Part shown: piece after piece, positions 24,351 through 32,482 of the stretch
How the letters are laid out: each line of letters begins with the position of its first letter
Position numbering within the stretch: position 1 is the stretch's first letter
Assembly (NCBI RefSeq): GCF_020873875.1
Contig: NZ_JAHWGU010000012.1
Span: 124,001 to 188,000, forward strand
From: Actinoplanes sp. DH11
Lineage (GTDB): Bacteria; Actinomycetota; Actinomycetes; Mycobacteriales; Micromonosporaceae
Direction: 5' to 3'
DNA: 64,000 nucleotides
Translations under genes and position numbers: made by a program
The notes under the pieces: generated by a model
Databases searched by the model: none
The model's input: the letters and a program-made list of their open reading frames with translations, nothing else
What the model was told of the DNA's origin: nothing

Positions 24351-24797
24351 GTGGCCGACTGCGTGTTCTGTGGCATCGTGGCGGGGACCGTCCCGGCGTT
24401 CCGGGTGGCGGAGTCGCCCGCCGGCATCGCCTTCCTGGACATCAGGCCCGTGTTCAAAGGGCACGTCCTGGTGATCCCGCGACCGCACCTCGTGCAGCTG
24501 ACCGACCTCCCCGCCGACCTGCTGCCCGACTATTTCGCCTTCGTCCAGCAGATCGCCGCGGCGGTTCCCCGCGCGCTCGGCTCGCAGGGCACCTTCGTCG
24601 CCCAGAACAACATCGTCTCCCAGTCCGTGCCGCACCTGCACACCCACGTCGTGCCCCGCACCAAAGGCGACGGCCTGCGCGGCTTCTTCTGGCCCCGCCG
24701 CAAATACGACAGCGACGACGAGGCCCGTTCGGTCGCCACACTCATCGGTAAGGAATGCGGCCCCGCCGGCGTTACCGATGGTGGACGAAGGGAGTGA
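24351..24797 (+). CDS. HIT-family nucleotide-binding hydrolase
   Basis: A 148-residue histidine-triad protein. CVFCGIV at the N-terminus and the catalytic HLHTHVVPR near residue 95 place it in the HIT superfamily of AMP-lysine or dinucleotide hydrolases. The two N-terminal Cys may bind metal. It starts with GTG and its TGA lies just before the msrA start, so the two genes are probably cotranscribed. Confidence 0.9.
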   Translation: MADCVFCGIVAGTVPAFRVAESPAGIAFLDIRPVFKGHVLVIPRPHLVQLTDLPADLLPDYFAFVQQIAAAVPRALGSQGTFVAQNNIVSQSVPHLHTHVVPRTKGDGLRGFFWPRRKYDSDDEARSVATLIGKECGPAGVTDGGRRE

Positions 24798-24799
24798 CC

Positions 24800-25459
24800 G
24801 TGTTCCTACGGCACAAGAAGCTCGACCTGCCCACCTCCGAGACCGCCGCACCGGGCCGCGACACCGAGATCCCGGTCGCGTCCACCCACACCGTGCTGGG
24901 CACCCCGCTGAAGGGCCCCTGGCCGGCCGGGCTCGAGGTCGCCGTCTTCGGGATGGGCTGTTTCTGGGGCGCGGAGCGCATCTTCTGGAAACTGCCCGGC
25001 GTCCACTCGACGTCGGTCGGCTACGCGGGCGGTTTCACCGCCAACCCCACCTACGAGGAGACCTGCTCCGGCACGACCGGGCACACCGAGGTCGTCCAGG
25101 TGGTGTACGACCCCGAGCGCATCGCGTACGAGGATCTGCTGAAGGCGTTCTGGGAGAACCACGACCCGACACAGGGCATGCGCCAGGGCAACGACGTCGG
25201 CACGCAGTACCGCTCGGCGATCTACACCACCACGGACGCGCAGGCCACCACCGCGCGGGTCTCGGTGGAAGCCTTCCAGCCGGTCGTCACGGCGGCGGGG
25301 CGCGGGCGGATCACGACTGAGGTGCGGCCGCTGAGCGCGTACTACTACGCGGAGGACTACCACCAGCAGTACCTTTCAAGTGATAAAAACCCCAACGGGT
25401 ACTGCAACCACGGGCCGAACGGCATGACCTGCCCGATCGGGATAGCTCGGACCAACTGA
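24800..25459 (+). CDS. msrA: Peptide-methionine (S)-S-oxide reductase
   Basis: MsrA repairs methionine-S-sulfoxide. The 219-residue product has the catalytic Cys in [16 protein letters not shown], the substrate region GYAGG and the C-terminal [16 protein letters not shown] segment holding a probable resolving Cys, with a second Cys in MTCPIG. The GTG at 24800 (AAGGGAG 5 nt upstream) gives the usual VFLRHKK N-terminus; a GTG at 24794 overlapping the HIT stop lacks room for a ribosome site. Confidence 0.94.
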   Translation: MFLRHKKLDLPTSETAAPGRDTEIPVASTHTVLGTPLKGPWPAGLEVAVFGMGCFWGAERIFWKLPGVHSTSVGYAGGFTANPTYEETCSGTTGHTEVVQVVYDPERIAYEDLLKAFWENHDPTQGMRQGNDVGTQYRSAIYTTTDAQATTARVSVEAFQPVVTAAGRGRITTEVRPLSAYYYAEDYHQQYLSSDKNPNGYCNHGPNGMTCPIGIARTN

Positions 25460-25531
25460 CCAGCCGACACGGGACGGGTGCCACTCCGGAGCTCGTCCCG
25501 TGTGACGATGGAAAGAAGGGGGTGGTCTGAG

Positions 25532-25855
25532 ATGCGCCGATACGCCAAACCCATCGTCGTCGCGGACGATCTCAATCTGTTGCGGGGACAGACGACCGGA
25601 GTCGTCACCCTGCCGCGTCACCTCGACTGGTCCGGCGCGGCGGACTATGACCTCGACAGCCCCGGCCGAATGGTCGATCTCTACCGAACGGTCCTGATCG
25701 AGGCGACCAAGCCCGACGACCTGCACGCCCTTCTTGATCGGGCGGTCCTGACCGGCCTATGGCCATCGATCTGGCTCCCGCCGGAACTACGCCGTGCGTG
25801 GGAACAGCGCTTCCCAGAGCTCCGGCGGGCCGCGTCGGAGGCCCCTGCCGCGTAA
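25532..25855 (+). CDS. Conserved hypothetical protein, AbiEii-partner type
   Basis: A 107-residue soluble protein starting MRRYAKPIVVADDL, with a conserved middle GVVTLPRHLDWSG and LDSPGRMVDLYRTVL. From memory, such proteins are commonly encoded directly before AbiEii/AbiGii-like nucleotidyltransferases in actinobacteria, which is what follows here, although that partner is truncated. It could be an antitoxin or accessory of that pair; no DNA-binding motif is visible. It ends 10 bp before the partner fragment. With the toxin gene destroyed it may be an orphan. Confidence 0.6.
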   Translation: MRRYAKPIVVADDLNLLRGQTTGVVTLPRHLDWSGAADYDLDSPGRMVDLYRTVLIEATKPDDLHALLDRAVLTGLWPSIWLPPELRRAWEQRFPELRRAASEAPAA

Positions 25856-25865
25856 GGTCGCCGAC

Positions 25866-25979
25866 ATGGATCCCCGCCACCGGGAGCTGGCCGAAATCGC
25901 CCTTCGCGCGGCCGGAGATTATGGACTTGCGCTCGCCGGTGGCTATGCCGTTCGGGAGCACGGAATGGGTCATCGGCCG
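25866..25979 (+). pseudogene. 5' fragment of AbiEii-like nucleotidyltransferase gene
   Basis: ATG 25866 starts 38 codons that read like the N-terminus of AbiEii/AbiGii nucleotidyltransferases (LAGGYAVREHGMGHRP, the strand before the catalytic Asp motif). The following catalytic segment is absent. From 25980 the sequence changes to the interior of a RelE-type toxin in another frame, and the original frame continues as unrelated residues to a stop at 26067-26069. A deletion or recombination scar is the simplest reading. Confidence 0.65.
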
Positions 25980-25981
25980 GG

Positions 25982-26203
25982 CGTCTGCCGGAGAAGATCG
26001 CGGCACCCGTTTACGAGTTCATCACCACCACACTCCTCGATAACCCGCACCGTGTCGGCAAGCGACTGATGCTGCCGCCGTTCGAGGGCACGTGGTCAGC
26101 CAGGCGCGGCACGTACCACGTCCTGTATGAAATTGACGAAGAGGGCCTCGTCGTGACAGTCACGGCAATCGAACATCGTGCGGACGCGTACCGGTCGCGC
26201 TGA
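25982..26203 (+). pseudogene. 3' fragment of RelE/ParE-family toxin gene
   Basis: The frame beginning CGT-CTG-CCG-GAG at 25982 encodes about 73 residues typical of the RelE toxin C-terminal three quarters: LPEKIAAPVYEFITTTLL, then GTWSARRGTYHVLYEID and IEHRADAYRSR before a TGA. No start codon or N-terminal strand precedes it, because the AbiEii fragment ends two bases earlier. Arg residues of the usual RelE core are kept, but the gene cannot be expressed as a full toxin. Confidence 0.7.
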
Positions 26204-26313
26204 TCCGGAGCAGCCACCGACCACGGGGACCGCTGTCACCAGCCGCACCTCTCCGACACGAAACCCGTACGGCTACTACGCCCGGCTGGGTGCAGCGGCG
26301 CCGGCCGAACTGA

Positions 26314-26378
26314 AACGGCTGTCACTGGCGGCTGGTTCGAAGGGGCGAAGAACAGCCGCGAGTGACAGCTAGGCCGTT
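26314..26378. terminator. Long hairpin between toxin remnant and GNAT gene
   Basis: Stacked stems: AACGGC/GCCGTT (outer), TGTCACT/AGTGACA, GCGGCTG/CAGCCGC and an inner TTCG/CGAA. The hairpin overlaps the stop codon of the convergent GNAT gene (26369-26371), so it may act as a bidirectional terminator. The rest of 26204-26313 shows nothing clear. Confidence 0.55.
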
Positions 26379-26890
26379 GTGGAGGGCTCCAGGGGGTACG
26401 AGTACCGGACGTGCGTGACCGGCTGGTCGTTGACGGTGTCGGCGCGTGTGACGCCGTCGCAGGACCAGCCGCCGCGTTCGTAGAAGCGGCGCGCCACCGT
26501 GTTGCCCTCCAGCACCCAGAGGACGGCCCGGGGCTGCCCGTAGCGGGGCAGTTCCGCGAGGGCGTCCTGCATCAGGAGGCGGCCGGCGCCGGTGCCGACG
26601 CGGGACGGGTCGAGGTGGATGGCGTAGAGCTCGGCGGCGCCTTCGGTTTCGCTGGGGCCGATGTACGAGAAGCCGATCAGCTCGTCGTCGTCGACGGCGA
26701 GCGTCATCCGGTGGGTGTCCTGTTCCCAGCGGTGGCGCTCCACCCAGTAGGCGACCATCATGTCGGGGCCGCGTGCCTCGAACGACGCCGGATCGACCAG
26801 GTCGGCGTAGGCGGCGGCCCGGGAGCGGTGGTGCAGCGCGCCGACCGCGGGCTGATCGGCTTCGGTCGCCGGGCGCAGGGAGACGGTCAT
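26369..26890 (-). CDS. GNAT-family N-acetyltransferase
   Basis: A 173-residue GNAT protein. It has the acetyl-CoA-binding region [20 protein letters not shown] (R/QxxGxG/A motif) and the C-terminal [20 protein letters not shown] typical of the fold. The acceptor is unknown. The ATG at 26890 overlaps the stop of the ribonuclease Z gene (ATGA), so the two are translationally coupled. A long hairpin covers its 3' end. Confidence 0.88.
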   Translation of the reverse strand: MTVSLRPATEADQPAVGALHHRSRAAAYADLVDPASFEARGPDMMVAYWVERHRWEQDTHRMTLAVDDDELIGFSYIGPSETEGAAELYAIHLDPSRVGTGAGRLLMQDALAELPRYGQPRAVLWVLEGNTVARRFYERGGWSCDGVTRADTVNDQPVTHVRYSYPLEPSTTA

Positions 26891-27792
26891 TCTCCCGAAC
26901 GTAGCCGAGGCGGGAGCGGGACGCGCAGCAGGTCTTCGGCGAGGACGATCGGGCCGTCGAACTCCTTGCGGGCCTCGTCCAGGAACCGGGTGGGGTCCTG
27001 GTAGCGCTGGGAGAAGTGCGTGAGGACCAGCAGGCGTACGCCTGACTCGCGGGCCACCGACGCGGCCTGACCGGCTGTCAGGTGGCCCACCTGCTCGGCC
27101 AGGAGGGCGTCCTCGGCCAGGAACGTGGACTCGATCACCAGCATGTCGGCGCCGGCGGCCAGGGCGTACACGTTGTCGCACAGGCCGGTGTCCATGACGA
27201 AGGCGAAGCTCTGCCCGGGCCGGGCCGTGCTCACCTCGTCCAGCGTGACCGTGCCGAGGTGGCCGGTGCGCTGGAGTTCGCCGACAGCGGGGCCGCTGAT
27301 GCCGTGCCGGGCCAGCAGCGCGGGGAGCATCCGGCGGGAGTCGGGTTCGGTCAGGCGGTACCCGTACGCCTCGATGGAATGCCGCAGTGGCAGCGCCGTG
27401 AGGCGCCCCGCGGACGTCTCCGCGACGAAGCCGGCGCCCACCGGGGAGGGGACGATCTCGGCGTTGTCCCAGTATTTGGTGGCGTGCCGCAGCCGGTCGT
27501 AGAACTCCTGCCCGCCGCCCGGGTAGTGCACGGTGACGGGGTGCGGCACCCGGTCCAGGGAGACGCGCTGCAGGATGCCGGGCAGGCCGAGGCTGTGGTC
27601 GCCGTGGAAGTGGGTGACGCAGATGCGCCGGAGCGGGGTGACGGCCTGGCCGGCGAGCAGCATCTGGCGCTGGGTGCCCTCGCCCGGGTCGAAAAGGATC
27701 ACCTCGTCGTCCCAGCGCAGCAGGTAGCCGTTGTGGTTGCGGTGCCGGGTCGGCACCTGACTGGCGGTGCCGAGCACGACCAGCTCACGCAT
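26887..27792 (-). CDS. rnz: Ribonuclease Z (tRNA 3'-processing endonuclease)
   Basis: RNase Z trims tRNA precursors that lack an encoded CCA; the tRNA-Leu in this window lacks CCA, so the enzyme is needed here. The 301-residue product has [20 protein letters not shown] at the N-terminus, the metallo-beta-lactamase zinc motif [13 protein letters not shown], a second metal region VMDTGLCDN and LTHFSQRY near the C-terminus. The ATG at 27792 was chosen because it gives the family start. A strongly structured segment occupies the first 180 bases upstream. Confidence 0.92.
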   Translation of the reverse strand: MRELVVLGTASQVPTRHRNHNGYLLRWDDEVILFDPGEGTQRQMLLAGQAVTPLRRICVTHFHGDHSLGLPGILQRVSLDRVPHPVTVHYPGGGQEFYDRLRHATKYWDNAEIVPSPVGAGFVAETSAGRLTALPLRHSIEAYGYRLTEPDSRRMLPALLARHGISGPAVGELQRTGHLGTVTLDEVSTARPGQSFAFVMDTGLCDNVYALAAGADMLVIESTFLAEDALLAEQVGHLTAGQAASVARESGVRLLVLTHFSQRYQDPTRFLDEARKEFDGPIVLAEDLLRVPLPPRLRSGE

Positions 27793-27811
27793 CGGAGCCC
27801 CCGAACATAAG

Positions 27812-27974
27812 CGACCCCAGGGGACTTCCTCGATCGCACGAGGCGAACGAGGTCCGGTCGGACAAGGCCGGATCCCCTGGGGTCGGGTGGCTGTCTGGTA
27901 CTCGCCGGGCCGCTGCCACACGGTCTCGACGCTCAAACGAAGCTGTCAAGGACAGCGGCTAGCGGACAGCCACC
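27812..27974 (-). ncRNA. Structured leader or small RNA upstream of rnz
   Basis: CGACCCCAGGGGA (27812-27824) pairs perfectly with TCCCCTGGGGTCG (27873-27885). Inside are two short hairpins: CCTCG-ATCGCA-CGAGG (27828-27843) and CCGGTC/GGCCGG (about 27855-27872), giving a three-way junction. A second perfect pair, GGTGGCTGTC (27886-27895) and GACAGCCACC (27965-27974), and GCTGTC-AAG-GACAGC (27942-27956) follow. The first junction begins 20 bp before the rnz ATG, so it would lie in the rnz leader. No known riboswitch class was recognised. The remaining gap to PPK2 (27975-28071) shows nothing clear. Confidence 0.45.
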
Positions 27975-28071
27975 TCACGAGTCCCGTTGCTATACAACTT
28001 CGGACCACCTCCCTTCACGTGTACCGCCACGTTAACCAAGGTCGACGGCCGCCGCCAACGCTTTTAAATCA

Positions 28072-29073
28072 CTAGAGCCGCGGGAATACCCGGGGCGACA
28101 TCTCGGTACTTTCCACCACGAGAGAGGCGGGGCCGACGATCAGCGGGTCCGGGGTGCCGACGACCTCCGGGTCCTTGCCGGAGTAGTCGAACCGGTTGAG
28201 CACGTGCCGCATCGCGGCCAGCCGGGCGCGCTTCTTGTCGTTGCTCTTCACCACGGTCCAGGGCGCGTCGGCAGTGTCCGTGTAGAAGAACATCGCCTCC
28301 TTGGCCTCGGTGTAGTCGTCCCACTTGTCGAGGGACTCCAGATCCATGGGGGAAAGCTTCCACTGGCGTACGGGGTCGACCTGCCTGATCGCGAACCGGG
28401 TGCGCTGCTCGCCCTGTGTCACCGAGAACCAGAACTTGACCAGGTGGATGCCGGACCGGACGAGCATCCGCTCCAGTTCCGGCGTCTGCCGCATGAATTC
28501 CAGGTACTCCGCGCGGGTGCAGAAACCCATCACCCGTTCGACGCCGGCCCGGTTGTACCAGGACCGGTCGAAGAGCACGATCTCACCGGCGGACGGCAGG
28601 TGCTTGAGGTACCGCTGGTAGTACCACTGGGTGCTCTCCTTCTCGTTCGGCTTCTCCAGTGCCACCACCCGGGAGCCGCGCGGGTTGAGATGCTCCATGA
28701 AGCGCTTGATCGTGCCGCCCTTGCCGGCCGCGTCCCGGCCCTCGAAGAGGATCACCAGGCGCTCCCCGGTGTCCTTGCACCAGTTCTGCAGCTTCAGCAG
28801 CTCGATCTGAAGCAGGCGCTTGTCGTGGTCGTACTCCGAGCGGGGCAGCCGCTCGTCGTACGGGTAGTCGTCCCGCCAGGTGTCGACCGGTGTGCCGTCG
28901 GCGTTCAGCAGGTAGGGATCGTCGTCCTCGTCGTCCACCACCCGGTACCCGGTCAGCTCGGTGACCGGACCGTCGTACGGCTGCGTCATCGGTTCCTCCA
29001 CATGCTCTAGATCAACATGTTCGGAATCCGACTGCTCATGATCAACCTGGTCCGAGTGAACATCTGTGGTCAT
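28072..29073 (-). CDS. ppk2: Polyphosphate kinase 2
   Basis: PPK2 transfers phosphate between polyphosphate and nucleotides, usually polyphosphate to NDP. The 333-residue product has Walker A in FEGRDAAGKGGTIKRF, Walker B in EIVLFDRSWYNRAGVERVMGF and the lid EQRTRF. The first 30 residues are very acidic and His-rich (DHEQSDSEHVDLEHVEEP) and are not part of the catalytic core. The ATG at 29073 overlaps the stop of the CYTH-CHAD gene (ATGA); an upstream TTG is less likely. The pairing with a polyphosphate-binding CHAD protein points to one polyphosphate module. Confidence 0.92.
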   Translation of the reverse strand: MTTDVHSDQVDHEQSDSEHVDLEHVEEPMTQPYDGPVTELTGYRVVDDEDDDPYLLNADGTPVDTWRDDYPYDERLPRSEYDHDKRLLQIELLKLQNWCKDTGERLVILFEGRDAAGKGGTIKRFMEHLNPRGSRVVALEKPNEKESTQWYYQRYLKHLPSAGEIVLFDRSWYNRAGVERVMGFCTRAEYLEFMRQTPELERMLVRSGIHLVKFWFSVTQGEQRTRFAIRQVDPVRQWKLSPMDLESLDKWDDYTEAKEAMFFYTDTADAPWTVVKSNDKKRARLAAMRHVLNRFDYSGKDPEVVGTPDPLIVGPASLVVESTEMSPRVFPRL

Positions 29074-30599
29074 GTCTTCACCAGCCAACGCCGCACCTTC
29101 TTGCGCCGGGACGCCCGCACCAGCGCGGGCACCTCACGCAGAGTCTCCTTACCCACCTGTTCCTGCCGTCCGTACAGAACGCCGAAATGAAAACTGTCCG
29201 AGCCGATCTCGCGCAGCACCTCACGTGCGATCGTGGAGTCCTGGTGGGCACCGAGGCCGTCCTGCAACGCGGTCAGCTCCTTGACGAGCTGCTTCGCACC
29301 GGGGCCGGCGCCCGGTTCGAGGACCTCGACGGCGTACCGGGCCCGCTTGTAGGTCTTGCGGGCGTCGTGCAGCTCCTGGTCGACCCCGGAGGCCACTGCC
29401 GCGTCGAGCTCACGGTCCGCCTTGCGCAAGATCTTGCGGGTACGGTCCACCGGGTCACCGGCACCACCGACCGGCTCGTCGACCAGCTTGTCGATGGCAT
29501 CCAGCAGGTCCAGGTAGCGGTCCGACTCCAGGGCCTCGGCCAGCTCGGCGCGACCCGTCTCCACCCGGTGCTCCAGGGCCGCCCGGATCCGCTGCGCGGC
29601 CGGCTCGAACTCGGGGCCGGACTCCTCGACACCGGCGAGCAGCTTGCCCTCCAGCACCTGCGGGTCCCGGACCGCGCCCAGCACCCCGGCGAGCCAGCGC
29701 AGCTCGTCACCGGCCCCCGTCTCCGGGAACCAGCGCCGGTAGGTCTTCAAGGTGCTGCGGAGCCGGCGGGTGGCCACGCGCATCTTGTGCACCGCGTCCG
29801 GGTCACCGCGGCGGGCGGCCGGGTCGTGCCCGAGGATGGCGTCGCGCTGCTCTCGCGCGTACCGGATGACGGGGTCGGGCTTGGCCTTGCCCTTCTTGCC
29901 TTTCTTGCCGCCCGCCTCAGCCTTGCCGCTCGCCTCAGCCTTGGCGCTCGCCTTGGGCTTGCCGGGCGTTTCGGACTTGCCGCTCGCCTCCGCCTTGGCG
30001 CTCGCCTCGGCCAGCCGGCCGGCCAGAGCCCGGGCCGCCTTGGACGGGCCGGAGGCAGGCTCGGCGCCGGCCTGGAGCAGCACCTGTTCGACCGCGTCGA
30101 GAACGCCGGCGTCGCCGTCGACGAGCTCCACCTCGATCTCCTGCCAGGCGCTGTGCTCGTCGCCGGCCTCGGCCCGCACCCGGTCCTGGGCGATCAGGGC
30201 GAGGGTACGCCCGTCGGCGTCCTTCAGCGGCGTCTCCACCCGGTGGGTCCGCAGCCGGCACACCGGTTCCAGCGGACGGCGCCGGACCAGACCGCGCACG
30301 ATGCCGACAAGTTCGTCCGGCACCTGGTCACCCTCATGCCCCGTGACCCGGTGCTCCTTGCGGCCGTCACCGTCCGCGGGCGTCTTCAGATGCCAGCCGG
30401 CGTCATGCCCACCGGCCCGGCGCCGAAGTGTCCGGCGATTTCTCATCAACCGGAGGTCTTCGGTGTCGAAATACGTGGCGTCAAGTTCATGCGTCTCGGC
30501 GCCGTCCACACCGGTTATGCCGGCCACACCGGCCAGATCCGGGAGTTCGAAGGTCTCAGGGACGTCGTACTTGCGTTCGGTCTCGGTGGCGATCTCCAC
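29070..30599 (-). CDS. CYTH and CHAD domain protein, polyphosphate-associated
   Basis: A 509-residue two-domain protein. Residues 1-200 are a CYTH domain with the EXEXK signature (TETERK), a triphosphate-tunnel fold that can hydrolyse inorganic triphosphate. Residues about 250-509 are a CHAD domain with conserved His and basic helices (VHKMRVATRRLRSTLKTYR, HDARKTYKRARYAVEVL); CHAD is known to bind polyphosphate. The link between them (about 203-250) is Lys/Ala/Gly-rich and built from imperfect (K/S)AEASGK-type repeats, so it is strongly basic and disordered. The gene starts with GTG and is coupled to ppk2. Inference: it recruits PPK2 to polyphosphate granules. Confidence 0.88.
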   Translation of the reverse strand: MEIATETERKYDVPETFELPDLAGVAGITGVDGAETHELDATYFDTEDLRLMRNRRTLRRRAGGHDAGWHLKTPADGDGRKEHRVTGHEGDQVPDELVGIVRGLVRRRPLEPVCRLRTHRVETPLKDADGRTLALIAQDRVRAEAGDEHSAWQEIEVELVDGDAGVLDAVEQVLLQAGAEPASGPSKAARALAGRLAEASAKAEASGKSETPGKPKASAKAEASGKAEAGGKKGKKGKAKPDPVIRYAREQRDAILGHDPAARRGDPDAVHKMRVATRRLRSTLKTYRRWFPETGAGDELRWLAGVLGAVRDPQVLEGKLLAGVEESGPEFEPAAQRIRAALEHRVETGRAELAEALESDRYLDLLDAIDKLVDEPVGGAGDPVDRTRKILRKADRELDAAVASGVDQELHDARKTYKRARYAVEVLEPGAGPGAKQLVKELTALQDGLGAHQDSTIAREVLREIGSDSFHFGVLYGRQEQVGKETLREVPALVRASRRKKVRRWLVKT

Positions 30600-30710
30600 G
30601 TGTCAATGGTGCCCCCGAAAGCGGCTCTTGACACAGCCATGTCTCAGGATCAGATGTCATCGTGGGGGGCCGGTCCGTTGAAGCTGCCGGTCCGGTCAGG
30701 AGAAAGCTGT

Positions 30711-30917
30711 ATGGAGAAGAGCTGTACGGAGAAGACCTGTATGGAGAAGTCCGAACGCCGTCCCGTTTCCCTCCCCAACGCCCTCGCCGGTCTGCGCCTG
30801 ATGGGCGCCGGCGCCGTTCTGGGCCTGGCACTCACCGTCCCGGCCTCGCCGGCGCAGGCCGATCCGCCCCGGCCCCCGTCCACGCCGGTCGCCGAGCACG
30901 AGACACCCGACGACTGA
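30711..30917 (+). CDS. Small secreted or membrane peptide with repeated N-terminus
   Basis: ATG 30711 follows AGGAGA by 8 nt and gives 68 residues. The first 14 are three imperfect units of five, MEKSC-TEKTC-MEKS, encoded by a 15-bp tandem repeat that also contains ribosome-site-like GGAGAAG. A signal-type hydrophobic stretch follows (LRLMGAGAVLGLALTVPASPAQA) with a probable cleavage site after AQA, leaving about 18 residues rich in Pro, Asp and Glu. A second ATG at 30741 is also possible. No homologue is recognised. Confidence 0.5.
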   Translation: MEKSCTEKTCMEKSERRPVSLPNALAGLRLMGAGAVLGLALTVPASPAQADPPRPPSTPVAEHETPDD

Positions 30918-30995
30918 GCCGTCACAGCCCGGCGTCCCTGCCGGGTCGCAGGCAGGCGCCGCCGCCGGGTCGCAGGCGGGGCGTCGCTGCCGGGG

Positions 30996-31189
30996 GCGTT
31001 CCTGCCGGTCGCAGGCGGGCGTCGCAGCCGGGGGCGTTCCTGCCGGTCACAGGCGACCATCGCAGCCGGGGGGCGTTCCTGCCGGTCACAGGCGACCATC
31101 GCAGCCGGGGGGCGTTCCTGCCGGTCACAGGCGACCATCGCAGCCGGGGGGCATTCCTGCCGGTCGCAGGCGGGCGTCGCAGCCGGGGG
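30996..31189. repeat. 39-bp minisatellite, five units
   Basis: Units begin at 30996, 31034, 31073, 31112 and 31151 (steps of 38, 39, 39 and 39). The core starts GCGTTCCTGCCGGTCACAGG and ends CGCAGCCGGGGG. The three central copies are nearly identical; degenerate copies extend on both sides from about 30935 to 31212. The array is noncoding and lies between convergent small genes. Confidence 0.85.
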
Positions 31190-31201
31190 CGTCGCAGCCG
31201 G

Positions 31202-31528
31202 TCACAGGTGGGCGTCGCTCTGGTTCCGGAGGTACTGCGCCCGGGCGTAATTGGCGGTCGCCGCGCCGTAGTACATGGTCGCCAGCGACACATGGAAGCT
31301 GTTGTTGGTGATCGCGTTCTTGGCGGTGGCGGAGGCCGCCCAGCGGATCTCGGCATCGGTCGTGTTGATCCCACGCCGCGCACACCGCTGCCGATTCATC
31401 TCCTTGCCGAGCTTCCAGCTCTCCAGCGCCGCCTCGGCCTCGCGCATCATCGCCCTGGCCTGCTGAATCATGAATTCGGCCAGCTCACAGGCATCCCGTT
31501 CATCATTGTTCAAGTACCGCGGTGCCAT
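31202..31528 (-). CDS. Hypothetical helical protein
   Basis: A 108-residue protein from ATG 31528, which has GGAGGG upstream. It is predicted all-helical (ACELAEFMIQQARAMMREAE, ASATAKNAITNNSFHVSLAT), polar, with no membrane span or signal. I do not recognise the family. It ends inside the degenerate edge of the 39-bp minisatellite and is flanked upstream by the palindrome-rich island. Confidence 0.5.
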   Translation of the reverse strand: MAPRYLNNDERDACELAEFMIQQARAMMREAEAALESWKLGKEMNRQRCARRGINTTDAEIRWAASATAKNAITNNSFHVSLATMYYGAATANYARAQYLRNQSDAHL

Positions 31529-31673
31529 GCGCCACCCTCCCGCTCTCCCTCGATCCGAGTGTGAGCGAGATGTCAGCACATGTCGATTTTTTTCGACCAA
31601 CCGCATGAATCCGCACCCCCCAACTTGCCACCGCTCTGCCCCCGGTGACGCCGGACGCCCCCTCCCTGTCGAC

Positions 31674-31752
31674 TTGTTGATCTGCTAGCGATGCGAAATC
31701 GCGGTTTCAACCCCATGATCACCGCGATTTCGTAGCGCTAGCAGATCAACAA
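31674..31752. repeat. Long palindrome 1 (32-nt arms)
   Basis: TTGTTGATCTGCTAGCG (31674-31690) pairs perfectly with 31736-31752, and CGAAATCGCGGT (31694-31705) with ACCGCGATTTCG (31721-31732). Only a 3-nt ATG/TAG internal mismatch interrupts the stem, and the loop is 15 nt. It is much longer than a terminator needs to be; a REP-like or miniature mobile element is possible. Confidence 0.75.
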
Positions 31753-31811
31753 CGCCGCCCCGACGGCACGCAGCAACCGCAAGCCGAGTACAAGCAACCC
31801 CAAGCCGCCCT

Positions 31812-31854
31812 CCGCAGCCGCAGCCGCAGCCGCAGCCGCAGCCGCAGCCGCAGC
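31812..31854. repeat. CCGCAG hexamer array, seven copies
   Basis: Seven consecutive CCGCAG units. In the minus frame this would give alternating Leu-Arg, which is not a plausible protein segment. Such simple hexamers vary in number by slippage. Confidence 0.85.
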
Positions 31855-32231
31855 GACATCTTGCACGAGGCCCCCGCACCCCAACCGACATAAATCCGGC
31901 AAAAGGCTCGCACTCGCCGCTTGACGAAATCACAAAGACCGATCCGGAGACGTCGACGTCGGATCGCGAAGGCGCCCGCCGCAGCCGCCAAGGCAAACCC
32001 GAGGGCGCAAGCCGCGACCGCCGGCCGGTAGCAGCAGGCGAGAGACGCCAAGGCGGGGCCGGACCGACGCCAGGCCGAGCCGCGCCGATGCGAGGCCGGG
32101 CCGATGCCAGGGGCGGGCCGACGCCAGAGGCGGGCCGACGCAAGGGGCGGGTCAAGGCGAGGCCGGAGCGGACCGAAGCCGCAGGCGAGACGGCTCAGTA
32201 AATCTCCGAACCACGCAACTCCCATCTTCCC

Positions 32232-32331
32232 GCGATTGCCGCCGGCGAGATGGCGTGCGATTTTCCGACGCCCGCCGGGTTTGCGGGTGGCGGAAAATCG
32301 GATGCCATCTCGCCGGTTACAAGGCAATCGC
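32232..32331. repeat. Long palindrome 2 (about 100 bp)
   Basis: Nested pairs: GCGATTGCC (32232-32240) with 32323-32331, CCGGCGAGATGGC (32242-32254) with 32304-32316, CGATTTTCCG (32258-32267) with 32291-32300, and CGCCCGC (32269-32275) with 32283-32289 (one G-T). The pairing accounts for nearly 40 bp of stem. The right arm flows into the first 37-bp repeat. Confidence 0.75.
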
Positions 32332-32430
32332 CGCGGAGCGAAGCGAAGCCAGCTAGCTCGGCAATCGCCGCGGAGCGAAGCGCAGCCAGCTAGCTCAGCA
32401 ATCGCCGCGGAGCGCAGCCAGCTAGCAGAG
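32324..32430. repeat. 37-bp tandem repeat, three copies
   Basis: Copies begin at 32324, 32361 and 32398 with GCAATCGCCGCGGAGCG and end with CCAGCTAGC. The third lacks 5 bases of the middle. Function unknown. Confidence 0.8.
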
Positions 32431-32482
32431 CGGGAGCACGTGACCGATGAATGCGGGGGAACCTGTGATCACGTGCTCCCGC
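32430..32482. repeat. Palindrome 3 (14-bp arms)
   Basis: GCGGGAGCACGTGA (32430-32443) pairs perfectly with TCACGTGCTCCCGC (32469-32482) across a 25-nt spacer. Each arm contains the CACGTG core, so it could be either a protein-binding pair or a structured element. Confidence 0.75.

Noticed and set aside
25478-25531. Longer start for the AbiEii-partner protein
   Set aside because: The extra 18 residues are Arg/Ser-rich; the ATG at 25532 gives the conserved N-terminus.
30996-31189. CRISPR array
   Set aside because: Units are contiguous without unique spacers, and no cas genes are near.
30662-31564. A 300-codon plus frame through the 39-bp minisatellite
   Set aside because: The repeat length is a multiple of three, so any frame stays open; no start site or sensible composition.
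31746-32327. A 193-codon minus frame across the palindrome island
   Set aside because: It translates the hexamer array into Leu-Arg repeats and crosses palindromes; no ribosome site or family.
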